A DNA stretch of 64,000 nt from Haloplanus natans DSM 17983. GTDB taxonomy: Archaea; Halobacteriota; Halobacteria; Halobacteriales; Haloferacaceae. Position 1 is the first letter of the stretch; each line of letters opens with the position of its first letter. Of the stretch, positions 43,368-50,808 are shown piece after piece. The position numbers were made by a program, and so were the translations under genes. The notes below the pieces were generated by a model. The model ran no database searches, was not told where the DNA came from, and was given only the letters and a program-made list of their open reading frames with translations. The stretch is taken from contig NZ_KE386573.1 of assembly GCF_000427685.1 (NCBI RefSeq), forward strand, positions 372,001 to 436,000, in the 5' to 3' direction.

Positions 43368-43835
43368 TCAGGCCTCGTCGTCGCCGGCGTCGACTGGAAG
43401 CGACTTCCGACCGGCGTCGACACATGGCCAGCAGGGAAGGCGATCGCCCGGGTGACACGCACAGTCTGCTGGCGCTGACTCCGTCTCACCGCCGTCGTCG
43501 GTGCCGGCGCCACTATCGACGTGATTGTTGGCCGTCCCGCCATCGGCTGCGACGGCCGCCTCGATCGCCATGTCGAGCACTTTCGATCGGATGGCGAGGC
43601 CGACACGGTGTTTGCACGCTCGCGCATACTCCACATCTGCGGGACACGTACAGTTGATCGGGAGCCCATCCGCAATCCCGATACGGTAGCTGTGGTTTTC
43701 GGGGTCCGGATAACTGTAATTTCGCACTTCGACGTACGGTGGCCGGATGAAGAAGGCGAGCGCTTCGTACTGTGCGCGTTTCAGGACGCGTGGCGAAACA
43801 TCTAATCGGTCGAGTGGGTGTTGCTCACTGGCCAT
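43368..43835 (-). CDS. SWIM zinc-finger protein
   Basis: This 155-aa protein starts at ATG 43835 (MASEQHPLDRLDVSPRVLKR). The SWIM motif CxCx(n)CxH is CTCPADVEYARACKHRVGLAI. A second cysteine cluster near the C-terminus (CACHPGDRLPCWPC) may bind another zinc. SWIM proteins bind DNA or proteins in recombination and are common on haloarchaeal plasmids. Hairpin H4 lies 23 nt upstream. Confidence 0.82.
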   Translation of the reverse strand: MASEQHPLDRLDVSPRVLKRAQYEALAFFIRPPYVEVRNYSYPDPENHSYRIGIADGLPINCTCPADVEYARACKHRVGLAIRSKVLDMAIEAAVAADGGTANNHVDSGAGTDDGGETESAPADCACHPGDRLPCWPCVDAGRKSLPVDAGDDEA

Positions 43836-43858
43836 TGGAACACGCGGGGCCGGGGGAA

Positions 43859-43883
43859 GCGCCCCGCGCCCGTCGCGGGGCGC
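43859..43883 (-). promoter_or_regulatory. 5' hairpin family, H4 (upstream of the SWIM gene)
   Basis: GCGCCCCGCG-CCCGT-CGCGGGGCGC is a perfect 10-bp stem. Loop and geometry are identical to H1 although the stem differs. It is preceded on the coding strand by CCGGTTTGGTTGTGC. Confidence 0.65.
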
Positions 43884-43944
43884 GCACAACCAAACCGGGC
43901 CGCGACGACAGCCCCCACACACCGCCTAGCGATCGGTCGTCCCC

Positions 43945-44048
43945 GTTTCCGGAAGTACTACACCCCGATCGGCACACCGCGCCAAATCGATCGCCAATCG
44001 CCCATCTACGCTCGGTTTACCGAGCCGAGTGCGCTCCTTTCCGGAAAC
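43945..44048. other. candidate origin-like inverted pair beside orc1/cdc6
   Basis: GTTTCCGGAA (43945-43954) and its exact reverse complement TTCCGGAAAC (44039-44048) flank about 84 nt immediately upstream of the Orc1/Cdc6 start at 44099. A small hairpin (CTCGG-TTTA-CCGAG) lies between them. Haloarchaeal origins have inverted ORB repeats next to orc genes; these repeats are shorter than usual, so the call is tentative. Confidence 0.35.
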
Positions 44049-44098
44049 GACGCGAGCACGTTTTATGAGCTGACGCGAAAACAGCGAGCTACGAGCAG

Positions 44099-44656
44099 AT
44101 GATCCGCGATGCACGTGTCCTTCGGGCTGGCTTCGTTCCGCGGGAAGTCGAGCATCGCGACGCCGAAATCAACCACCTCTCTAGCGTCCTCGAACCGATC
44201 ACGAATGGCGACCCCGCCGACACCGCCCTCGTCACCGGTCCCAGTGGCGTGGGCAAGACCTGTATCTCGAAATTCGTCACCGAGCGACTCCGTGAGGAGG
44301 TCCTCGACATCGAAGCCACCTACGTTAACTGCTGGCGCAACTACACCCGGTTCCGGACGCTCTACCATATTCTCGACGACATCGGGGCGACGATCGACAT
44401 CCATCGTCAGTCGACGCCACACGACGAACTCATCAATCGACTCCAGCAGTACGATGGCTCCCGAACCGTGGTGATCCTCGACGAGGCCGATCAACTCGAG
44501 GATCCGAGCGTCATCTACGACCTCCACAGCCTCCCGCAGTTCGCGATTATTTGCATCGCGAACACGGAAGCGGAGCTATTCAGCCGCGTCGATGACCGGT
44601 TGGTAAGTCGGCTCCGCTCCAGCGAGCACGTCCGGATGGACAAGTACCACGGCTGA
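44099..44656 (+). pseudogene. Orc1/Cdc6 initiator, truncated after the AAA+ domain
   Basis: The 185 residues from ATG 44099 cover the N-terminus and the AAA+ core: Walker A GPSGVGKT, Walker B VVILDEADQL, sensor-1 IICIANTE and RLVSRLRSSEHVRMDKYH. Normal haloarchaeal Orc1/Cdc6 proteins are about 400 residues with lid and winged-helix domains. Here a TGA follows KYHG, and downstream only faint lid similarity (SDVFTRRYEDI) persists to about 44740. Without the winged helix it probably cannot act as an initiator. Confidence 0.8.
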
Positions 44657-44857
44657 AGGGACAAGCCGGGATCGGACGTATTCACTCGCCGATACGAGGA
44701 CATCAACTTGACCCGCGCAAGCACCGCCATCTCTCGCTAGATTGCCCACTCGCGAGCGAAGCACGTCGGAGTCAGCAGCCGCTCTGACCGGTGACTACAG
44801 GGCACCGCTGATCGAGCCGCCAGTCGCGACCGTACGGGTGAGCTGACGACCTCGCTC

Positions 44858-45022
44858 TCACGGTTCACTATCGGAGTCGTCGCGTCGCGAAACGACGATG
44901 CCCGCGACGAACGACACCACCCCTAATCCGATGAGACCGATGGTAAGCCCTCTGCCGGATAACAGCAGTCCCGCGCCAACAAGTACCGCAGCAGTTGCGT
45001 GGAGTATCGCCGTCGGGTTCAT
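44858..45022 (-). CDS. small two-TM membrane protein
   Basis: This 54-aa protein starts at ATG 45022 (MNPTAILHATAAVLVGAGLL). The hydrophobic segments ATAAVLVGAGLLLSG and TIGLIGLGVVSFVAGIVVS are separated by Gly-Arg, with an acidic tail after RR. No family is recognised. The 200 nt between it and the orc remnant hold no other gene. Confidence 0.5.
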   Translation of the reverse strand: MNPTAILHATAAVLVGAGLLLSGRGLTIGLIGLGVVSFVAGIVVSRRDDSDSEP

Positions 45023-45238
45023 ACCGATACGCAGGAACCGACGAATAAAAACGAGTCGGGGATGCTGCGGAACGGACTGATACACGCCCGATCCCGCTGA
45101 CTCCAGCCTCCGGGGCTGCACTACCATCCGGACTCTGTCCGAACCGGGTGGTTCTTCGGTCTCCTGGGAGCGCTACTCTGATCCCAGTGCGACGCTCGGT
45201 GCATGCCGGTCGACGTGCTTCGCGCAGCCTGTTTCAGC

Positions 45239-45853
45239 TCAATGAGCCGTCTCTGACCGCCCGACGACGGCGTAAAATGGATCACCCACACCGTCGTCGG
45301 CGATCCGATCCGTCACGGTCAGGCCACCGGCGCGTAGATACGACGCGACCAACTCCGCTCGCTCGGCCATCGACGCTGTCCGCCACGCTCTGATGGCTTT
45401 CGTCGGAAACATCCGGTTCGTGAAGCTCACGACGACCGCCCCGTCACCGTCGAGCACGCGGCCGAATTCCCTGAACACTGCTTCGGGGTACTGCAAGTAC
45501 TGTACGGAGAGGGCACAACAGACCGCGTCGACGGCGCCATCATCGAGCGGCAGTGACTGCTCCGCGTTGAAATCTTGGACGAACCACTCGTCATAGCGGT
45601 CGTTCGCAGCGAGTTCGTCCGCGTTGAGGCCATGACCGACGACGTGACCGAGGTCCGTCTTCGGGAAGTGTGCCACCCAACTGCCCATCGCATCGAAGAC
45701 GCGATCGCCGGGGTCCAGTATCTCGCCGTACAGCGCCGTCAACCGCTGGCAGAACGCATCGTCAGCATGCGTCACGTACCGAGGCCTGTCGTAGAAGCCG
45801 CCGTCGTCGGTGTCGTCTCGCTTCCGACGCCCCGCTGCCGAGAGTACGTCCAT
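45239..45853 (-). CDS. class I SAM-dependent methyltransferase
   Basis: This 204-aa protein starts at ATG 45853 (TTG 45856 is an alternative). Motif I is altered: RVFDAMGSWVAHFP in place of a Gly-rich loop. This fits the DUF-type methyltransferases with VGHGLNADELAAN and LPLDDGAVDAVCCALSVQYL. The post-II region is FREFGRVLDGDGAVVVSFTN. The substrate is unknown. It is not linked to the transfer genes. Confidence 0.75.
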   Translation of the reverse strand: MDVLSAAGRRKRDDTDDGGFYDRPRYVTHADDAFCQRLTALYGEILDPGDRVFDAMGSWVAHFPKTDLGHVVGHGLNADELAANDRYDEWFVQDFNAEQSLPLDDGAVDAVCCALSVQYLQYPEAVFREFGRVLDGDGAVVVSFTNRMFPTKAIRAWRTASMAERAELVASYLRAGGLTVTDRIADDGVGDPFYAVVGRSETAH

Positions 45854-45960
45854 CAATTCAGAAGACGGGCTGCATCCACATCAAAACCGTGCGCGTGGGC
45901 TGTTGCTTCGACTATGGCGCCACTCACGGCCGAGTCGGCTACAGAGAATGCAGGAGAGAG

Positions 45961-45980
45961 CCCACGACTTCAGTCGTGGG
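45961..45980. repeat. IS200/IS605-type end hairpin, second copy
   Basis: CCCACGACT-TC-AGTCGTGGG is a perfect palindrome with the geometry of 27241-27260. No transposase lies adjacent, so it is an element remnant. Confidence 0.5.
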
Positions 45981-45998
45981 GGGAAGTCAAGATGGCGC

Positions 45999-46403
45999 TC
46001 ACACGACGAGGACGCGATCGGTCAGCCAGCAGCCGTCCAGCGGCCCGCCCGATTGCTTCGAGACACCGAACCGGTAGGTGACCGTCCGGCCGTCGGGTCC
46101 GGTGAGCGTTACGTGCTGGTCCGCACGCGACCCCTGCCGTTCGAGTGGCCCGCTGACAGCGTCCTTGTGGTCGATCAGTGGCGCGTATTGGGGACTTTCG
46201 ACCATCCGGACGAACCGATCAAGTGGCCCTGTCTGCCGGCGATTCGCGGGTGACGCGAAATTGTACGCCGTTTTGATGCCCGCGTTGGGGATCGGATCAT
46301 CGTTGTGCGCGAGCGCTTCGAGCTGGATGCCCACGACACGCTCGGGACCGTACGACGGGTCCGGCGTCGGGACTCCCTCAATGGGATACGCCGAGTCCTC
46401 CAT
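45999..46403 (-). CDS. DUF4864-like protein
   Basis: This 134-aa protein starts at ATG 46403 (MEDSAYPIEGVPTPDPSYGP). It shows the DUF4864 pattern as I know it: VVGIQLEALAHNDDPIPNAG, TAYNFASPANRRQTGPLDRF and GGPLDGCWLTDRVLVV, a cystatin/NTF2-like fold of unknown function. The start was chosen where similarity begins; the ORF extends upstream to 46514 without conservation. Confidence 0.75.
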   Translation of the reverse strand: MEDSAYPIEGVPTPDPSYGPERVVGIQLEALAHNDDPIPNAGIKTAYNFASPANRRQTGPLDRFVRMVESPQYAPLIDHKDAVSGPLERQGSRADQHVTLTGPDGRTVTYRFGVSKQSGGPLDGCWLTDRVLVV

Positions 46404-46622
46404 AGCCACGACAGGGACCGGTAGGGCATGCCCTTGTTGCCCGACCGCTGGGCAGCAGCCCGAACGGGGTCCAACCCACAACATCTCACTTCCCGGCACT
46501 CCCCTCGGAAGCACCTCTTTCAGGCGTCAAAATCGATGACTGCGTACCGATCGGCCACGCCGCCCACCTATTCCCTGGAATGCAGAAACGACACGCCGTC
46601 GCTTATTGGCTTCGGCGACTAG

Positions 46623-46871
46623 GGCCTCACCGTTCATCCGGGCCAGGACATTCCGTACGTCGTCGTTGACGACGACACAGCCTCGCGAGAGCGCGTCGCC
46701 TTGCCCCACGAGGAATCGACACGTACGACGCCTGCCGACTACGAGACGCCGGTGATCTGCGCCGTTGAGAGCAACCTCTCGCCACTTGGTTGGGATCAGG
46801 AAGATATCCGGACGACCCTCCCTGCAACGAGTGAGATGAAGCTTGCGGCCTTTGGATTGCCGGTAGAGTGA
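46623..46871 (+). pseudogene. C-terminal remnant of family B DNA polymerase
   Basis: No start codon is present. The frame from 46623 to TGA 46869-46871 reads LTVHPGQDIPYVVVDDD, SRERVALPHEE, then AVESNLSPLGWDQEDIRTTL, matching my memory of the extreme C-terminus of archaeal PolB (HPGxDIPYVVVDD; ESVLSPLGWD). The upstream 200 nt hold no more of the polymerase. It indicates that an element-borne or captured polB was deleted, leaving about 82 codons. Confidence 0.65.
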
Positions 46872-46939
46872 GTACCGAGGGATCGATCGGTCGAGGGACA
46901 GTGTGAGACAGCGCCCACCGTTCCAAGCCGTGCAGCAAG

Positions 46940-47293
46940 TCACAGATAGTCGACGAGTGTCTCGACGGCCCGGTCAAGCGGTCCGTCACGGATTCGGCAC
47001 ACGTAGTCGGTCATCAACACCGGTTTGAGCGATGCCACGGCGTGCGGAACAATTGCACTCCCTCGCGGTGCCGTCCGATGGCGATAGTCGTCGGTGTCGA
47101 GGGGGATCCGCTCGTCGTACCACGTCCGGGTCGTCAATCCCATCACGACGTACTGTTTCTTGTCAAACGGATGTGATTCGGTGTTGATGACGACCCACGG
47201 CCGCGTCGCGTCGGCGTCTGATTTGAACGGATCCGGTGCGAGGACGACGTGGCCGCGCTTGAGATCGTCAAATGTCGGCGCTGGATCGCTCAC
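46940..47293 (-). CDS. PemK/MazF-family toxin
   Basis: This 117-aa protein contains KRGHVVLAPDPFKSDADATR, PWVVINTESHPFDKKQYVVM and SAIVPHAVASLKPVLM, the MazF-like barrel seen in archaeal type II toxins, which are sequence-specific mRNA interferases. Its ATG overlaps the stop of the upstream wHTH antitoxin by 4 nt. Confidence 0.85.
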   Translation of the reverse strand: MSDPAPTFDDLKRGHVVLAPDPFKSDADATRPWVVINTESHPFDKKQYVVMGLTTRTWYDERIPLDTDDYRHRTAPRGSAIVPHAVASLKPVLMTDYVCRIRDGPLDRAVETLVDYL

Positions 47294-47646
47294 GATTTCG
47301 TTTCATCCGCATCCGCATCCGCAGCGGCCCGCAACCACTCCTCCCGACTCTCCGCCCCGAGTGTCTCGTTGAGGAATTCGACGGTGGAACTGAACATCAT
47401 GGCGTCCTGCACCGCTTCGATGTCACCGATCGCCCAGTAGGGTTCCTTGTGTCGCACGAGTCCCCGCTCCTTGAGCCGATTCAATACTGGATGGATCGAG
47501 TTCTCGTTTACCTCGGTCGCGTCAGCGATTTCGACGGCCTTGTAGGCCTTCTCACGATTCTGGGCGAGGAATCGCACGACACGCTCCGCGTTGGTGTTCC
47601 GGGCGTCCGCGTCGTGTGATTCGAATTCGTCGATGCTGATCGGCAT
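47290..47646 (-). CDS. winged-helix (MarR-like) antitoxin/regulator
   Basis: This 118-aa protein has a winged helix at residues 20-75: RVVRFLAQNREKAYKAVEIA, NENSIHPVLNRLKERGLVRH and YWAIGD. A C-terminal tail binds the toxin in such systems. It pairs with the MazF-like gene. A palindrome GACATA-AAAATG-TATGTC at 47667-47684, just before its start, is a plausible autoregulatory operator. Confidence 0.8.
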   Translation of the reverse strand: MPISIDEFESHDADARNTNAERVVRFLAQNREKAYKAVEIADATEVNENSIHPVLNRLKERGLVRHKEPYWAIGDIEAVQDAMMFSSTVEFLNETLGAESREEWLRAAADADADETKS

Positions 47647-47666
47647 AGTAGCAATTTTGCTTTATT

Positions 47667-47684
47667 GACATAAAAATGTATGTC
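47667..47684 (-). promoter_or_regulatory. palindromic operator of the MazF/wHTH module
   Basis: GACATA-AAAATG-TATGTC lies 21 nt upstream of the antitoxin ATG and overlaps the TATA-like TTTTTATG. This position is expected for autoregulation by the winged-helix antitoxin. Confidence 0.5.
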
Positions 47685-47823
47685 TATATGTGTGTACGCG
47701 ATGGTCGCACCGGCAACTACCAGCGCCGCTGATAGCTGCGGACGGTGCTCGACTGCAGGACACGTCCGCCGCTGCGTCGAGGAGTGTAAGCAGAAACCCG
47801 TTCTCGTCACCACCGTAGCGCCC

Positions 47824-49035
47824 TCAGAAGTAGTCGGTGCCATCGAGTACGTGGTCGCGGGCTACGTCCTCATCGAGTTCGATGCCGAGACCGGGGTCGT
47901 CCGGGACGGTGATAGACCCGTCCTTGATCAGTGGGTCGCCGGTGTGGAGGTCGTCCCACCAGTCAACCTCAAGGGCGTGGTACTCCAGTACGTCGAAGTT
48001 CGGGATCACGGCCCCGAGGTGGACGCAGGCCATCGTCCCGATAGGGCTACAGACGTTGTGCGGCGAGACGGGCATGTAGTTTTCCTGTGCGCGATCGGCG
48101 ATTCGCATCGTCTCGGCGAGCCCGCCCACCGTGGTCGGATCGGGCGTGATGATGTCGACGCCGTGGTTGTAGATGAGTTCGGAGAGTTCGTGGACTCGAA
48201 AGCGATTCTCGCCCGTTGCCACGGGAGTCCGCGTGTCTTTCGTTACCTCGATCTGAGCGTCCATGTTCTCCGGCGGGATCAGATCTTCCAGCCACATGAG
48301 ATCGAAGTCCTCGAGTTCGTGTGCGAGGCGCTTGGCGCTCTCGACCGAGTAATCCCAGTGGCAGTCGAATGCGAGGTCGATCCCGTACCCGATCTCCTCG
48401 CGGACGGCGGCGACGATCTCCCGCTTGTTCTGGATCACCTCGTTGGTGAGGCGACCGTTGGTTCGGTCGGGAACGTTGTCTTCCGGCAGGTCGAGATCGA
48501 ATTTCAGCGCCGAAAAGCCCATATCGACGACATCCGCGGCCGCCGCCGCGTAGGCGGCCGGCGAGTAGGCCGACTCGTCGGCGTACGCGGTTGCGCCGTC
48601 CTCGACGTGGTAGGCCTCGCCGGCGTGGGTATCACAGTAGATTCGCACCTCGTCTCTGTACTTCGAGCCGAGGAGTTCGTAGACCGGCAGGCCAAGGATT
48701 TTCCCGGCGACGTCCCAGCAGGCGACTTCGATACCCGAGGCGGCCGTGACGACCTTGCCCGTCGTGCCGCCGTGACCCGACATCTCTTGAACGATCTGCT
48801 GGACGATCCGTTCGGGATCGAGCGGATTCTCCCCGATGAGGAACCGGTTGGTGTACTCCATGAGTTCCGGCACCCCACCGCCACGGTACGATTCACCGAT
48901 GCCGGTCACGCCGGCGTCGGTTTCGATTTTGACGAGATTCCACTCGAAGTTCCCCTCAATGACGCAGGGCTTGATGTCGGTGATCGCTACATCGCGATCC
49001 GTGGGCCGGGTCGCGTGGTTGCTGTAGTCTCTCAT
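47824..49035 (-). CDS. mandelate racemase/muconate lactonizing enzyme family; sugar-acid dehydratase-like
   Basis: This 403-aa enolase-superfamily protein has a catalytic base in SALKFDLDLP, metal ligands in AFDCHWDY (Asp), MWLEDLIPPENM (Glu) and VATGENRF (Glu), and a late SPHNVCSPIG motif. The N-terminus MRDYSNHATRPTDRDVAITD and the glycine-rich SGHGGTTGKVVTAASG resemble Haloferax xylonate dehydratase, so dehydration of a sugar acid such as xylonate is the best guess. It is an isolated catabolic gene in the element, without a partner pathway. Confidence 0.82.
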   Translation of the reverse strand: MRDYSNHATRPTDRDVAITDIKPCVIEGNFEWNLVKIETDAGVTGIGESYRGGGVPELMEYTNRFLIGENPLDPERIVQQIVQEMSGHGGTTGKVVTAASGIEVACWDVAGKILGLPVYELLGSKYRDEVRIYCDTHAGEAYHVEDGATAYADESAYSPAAYAAAAADVVDMGFSALKFDLDLPEDNVPDRTNGRLTNEVIQNKREIVAAVREEIGYGIDLAFDCHWDYSVESAKRLAHELEDFDLMWLEDLIPPENMDAQIEVTKDTRTPVATGENRFRVHELSELIYNHGVDIITPDPTTVGGLAETMRIADRAQENYMPVSPHNVCSPIGTMACVHLGAVIPNFDVLEYHALEVDWWDDLHTGDPLIKDGSITVPDDPGLGIELDEDVARDHVLDGTDYF

Positions 49036-49380
49036 GATCAGTTCTTCTCGTCGTTGTCGTGGGAGCGCCCGCGCTATTACTCCTTCTGACTAACTGACTC
49101 CACCGAGAGGGCTAGAGTGGACCGAGACTGCCGAGTCGACAATTCCGTGGGCTACAGGCCTCACAGGAGGGGCACATGGGTCGTCTGCGAGACGGGTTCC
49201 GACAGTCCGCAGCGCCAAGTGTCGGACCGGCGAGTTGATCCCGCTGTAGTCTGCCAATTCTCTCTACTGACGGTCGTGGCTGCGCGCGCAGCGACCACAG
49301 GGAGCGAGCACGGAGCGGAGGGTGGGGAGGTGGGGTCTGGGTCGGTTCGGCGTCCAATAAAAAAGAGGGGGAGCGTTGAC
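49036..49380. other. intergenic region with duplicated 3' flank
   Basis: These 345 bases hold no gene. From 49272 they duplicate the region downstream of the RPA-like gene (50697 onward), including a GGTCG...CGACC hairpin and an AATAAAAAAG run (49356-49365) that is a T-rich terminator on the minus strand. Confidence 0.6.
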
Positions 49381-49497
49381 CTACGCGTCCCACCACCGCC
49401 CACGATCCGGGAACACCAGCTGGCTCGTCGACGTGAGCGTCACGGACCACCGCCCGCGATACCAGCTCACCTTCGCCGCGCGGAACCGCACCCGTTC
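49381..49497 (-). pseudogene. duplicated C-terminal fragment of the RPA-like OB protein
   Basis: The minus-strand frame ERVRFRAAKVSWYRGRWSVT... ending RWWDA at TAG 49381 repeats the last 38 residues of the gene at 50809-51648 (ending RWWE). The duplicated block covers 49272-49497 and 50697-50930. It stops abruptly at 49497, so it is a fragment. Confidence 0.8.
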
Positions 49498-49553
49498 AGT
49501 ACGTCCCTCCGGAAACAATCCGGACGCGAATATTGCCCGCCGCTCTCTGCGAA

Positions 49554-49958
49554 TCAGACGCCGTCGTCGCGGAACCGCCGTACGTCCACGTCGATCCCAT
49601 TAAAATCGTCGTCCGCGCCACAATACGCGACGGCATCCTTCTCCATCGCCGTTGCAATGGTGAACACGTCACCGAGTGCGATTCGGTGGGCCTGCTTACA
49701 CGCGGCTGCCCGCTCCCACACGGTCTCGGCGGTGACGACGTCGAACCAATTTCGAATTCGGCTGACGTACTGCCGGGCGGTCTCAGGATCGTCACGGCCA
49801 CACACGTAGCGAACCTCCGTACACGTGACCGTGTTGATCCACCCCTGGACGTGCCCACGCTCGACAGCGTCGATGACTCCCTCGACGGCGTCGGCGCCGG
49901 GCTCGTCCCAGTAATACGCGATGAGGGGTTCGGCGTCGATGGCGATGGCCTCGTCCAT
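49554..49958 (-). CDS. VapC-type PIN-domain toxin
   Basis: This 134-aa protein has PIN acidic residues in IAIDAEPLIAYYWDEPGAD, TVTCTEVRYVCG, LGDVFTIATAM and YCGADDDFNGID. It begins with ATG at 49958, sharing one base with the TGA of the AbrB antitoxin (TGATG). It is a probable RNase toxin. Confidence 0.87.
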   Translation of the reverse strand: MDEAIAIDAEPLIAYYWDEPGADAVEGVIDAVERGHVQGWINTVTCTEVRYVCGRDDPETARQYVSRIRNWFDVVTAETVWERAAACKQAHRIALGDVFTIATAMEKDAVAYCGADDDFNGIDVDVRRFRDDGV

Positions 49959-50239
49959 CAGTCGCGCTCCAGCCGACGGGCTCGCTCGGCGTCACGCGCA
50001 CGCTCTTTTTCGAGGATCTTAGTGCCGCTCGCGTCGGTGGCCGCTGCCCCGCGGAACTCCCGCAGCGTCGGTACTGGTTCGACCACGATCTCTCCCGCAT
50101 CGTTTTCCCTGATCCGGACTTTCCCACCGGGTTCGATACCGTGCTTCTCACGCAGTTCCTTCGGGATGGTCGCCTGCCCCTTGCGACTCAGGGAGACGAT
50201 CTGTCCCGTTTCGTCGTCGGGATCGTTAGTTGTACTCAT
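49958..50239 (-). CDS. AbrB-family antitoxin
   Basis: This 93-aa protein has the AbrB core VSLSRKGQATIPKELREKHG and KVRIRENDAGEIVVEPVP, then an Arg/Glu-rich tail for toxin binding. A palindromic operator at 50247-50265 precedes the start. Confidence 0.88.
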   Translation of the reverse strand: MSTTNDPDDETGQIVSLSRKGQATIPKELREKHGIEPGGKVRIRENDAGEIVVEPVPTLREFRGAAATDASGTKILEKERARDAERARRLERD

Positions 50240-50246
50240 ATATGTT

Positions 50247-50265
50247 GTACTATCTCAAGTAGTAC
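50247..50265 (-). promoter_or_regulatory. palindromic operator of the AbrB-VapC module
   Basis: GTACTA-TCTCAAG-TAGTAC, perfect 6-bp arms, lies 8 nt upstream of the antitoxin ATG. Placement fits AbrB autoregulation. Confidence 0.5.
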
Positions 50266-50513
50266 GCAAAAACGTGTCGTCGGTCGGCTCGGGGTCCGAA
50301 TACTGTATCACTAATACCGCCTTACGGCGGGTTTGAGACGCGATTCAACTACTCGATATCGTCGTCTTCGTACGTTGCCCGCCACATCGCGTGGACAGCA
50401 CGCGTCACAAGTGAGACTTCGGTCATGTTGATACAGCACGGGTTGGCGGCTGCCGTGGCTGTATCGGGTAGGGTGTGGAAGTGGACCTCGACACTCTTGA
50501 CGACGACTAACGT

Positions 50514-50625
50514 GCTTCAATCTCGTCGTGGGTTGTCTCCCTACTGCAACGTCGCGGGATAGCATACAGGCTTTCACGTCCCACGGAGTTCCAATCCCGT
50601 CGTGGGTTTTTCTTCCTACCGCAAC
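50514..50625. CRISPR. two-repeat CRISPR array (degenerate), no cas genes
   Basis: Repeat 1 (50514-50550, 37 nt) begins GCTTCAATCTCGTCGTGGG and ends CTACTGCAAC. Repeat 2 (50588-50625, 38 nt) begins GTTCCAATCCCGTCGTGGG and ends CTACCGCAAC. The spacer is 37 nt (50551-50587). The repeat resembles haloarchaeal type I-B repeats, which have GTTTCAATCCCG and GCAAC ends. The two copies differ by several substitutions and one T insertion, consistent with a decayed or mini array. Confidence 0.6.
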
Positions 50626-50781
50626 GCTTGAGGCGGGTCGCAGAACGGAGAAAACCCGAAGCGGGATCGTATTTAACCGTCGAAAGCAGTCCAAAAGGTC
50701 GTGGCTGCGCGCGCAGCGACCAACGGGAGCGAGCACGGAGCGGTGGGTGGGGTGGTGGGGTCTGGGCCGGTCCGGCGTCGA

Positions 50782-50792
50782 ATAAAAAAGAG
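50782..50792 (-). terminator. T-rich terminator of the RPA-like gene
   Basis: On the minus strand CTCTTTTTTATT begins 17 nt after the RPA-like stop codon. Oligo-T runs are intrinsic termination signals in haloarchaea. The same sequence is duplicated at 49356-49365. Confidence 0.55.
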
Positions 50793-50808
50793 TGGGTGCG
50801 TCGACCGA

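Noticed and set aside
50637-50669. Third, inverted CRISPR repeat (GGAGAAAACCCGAAGCGGGAT)
   Set aside because: Similarity to the reverse complement of the repeat is suggestive but broken by several gaps; not included in the array call.
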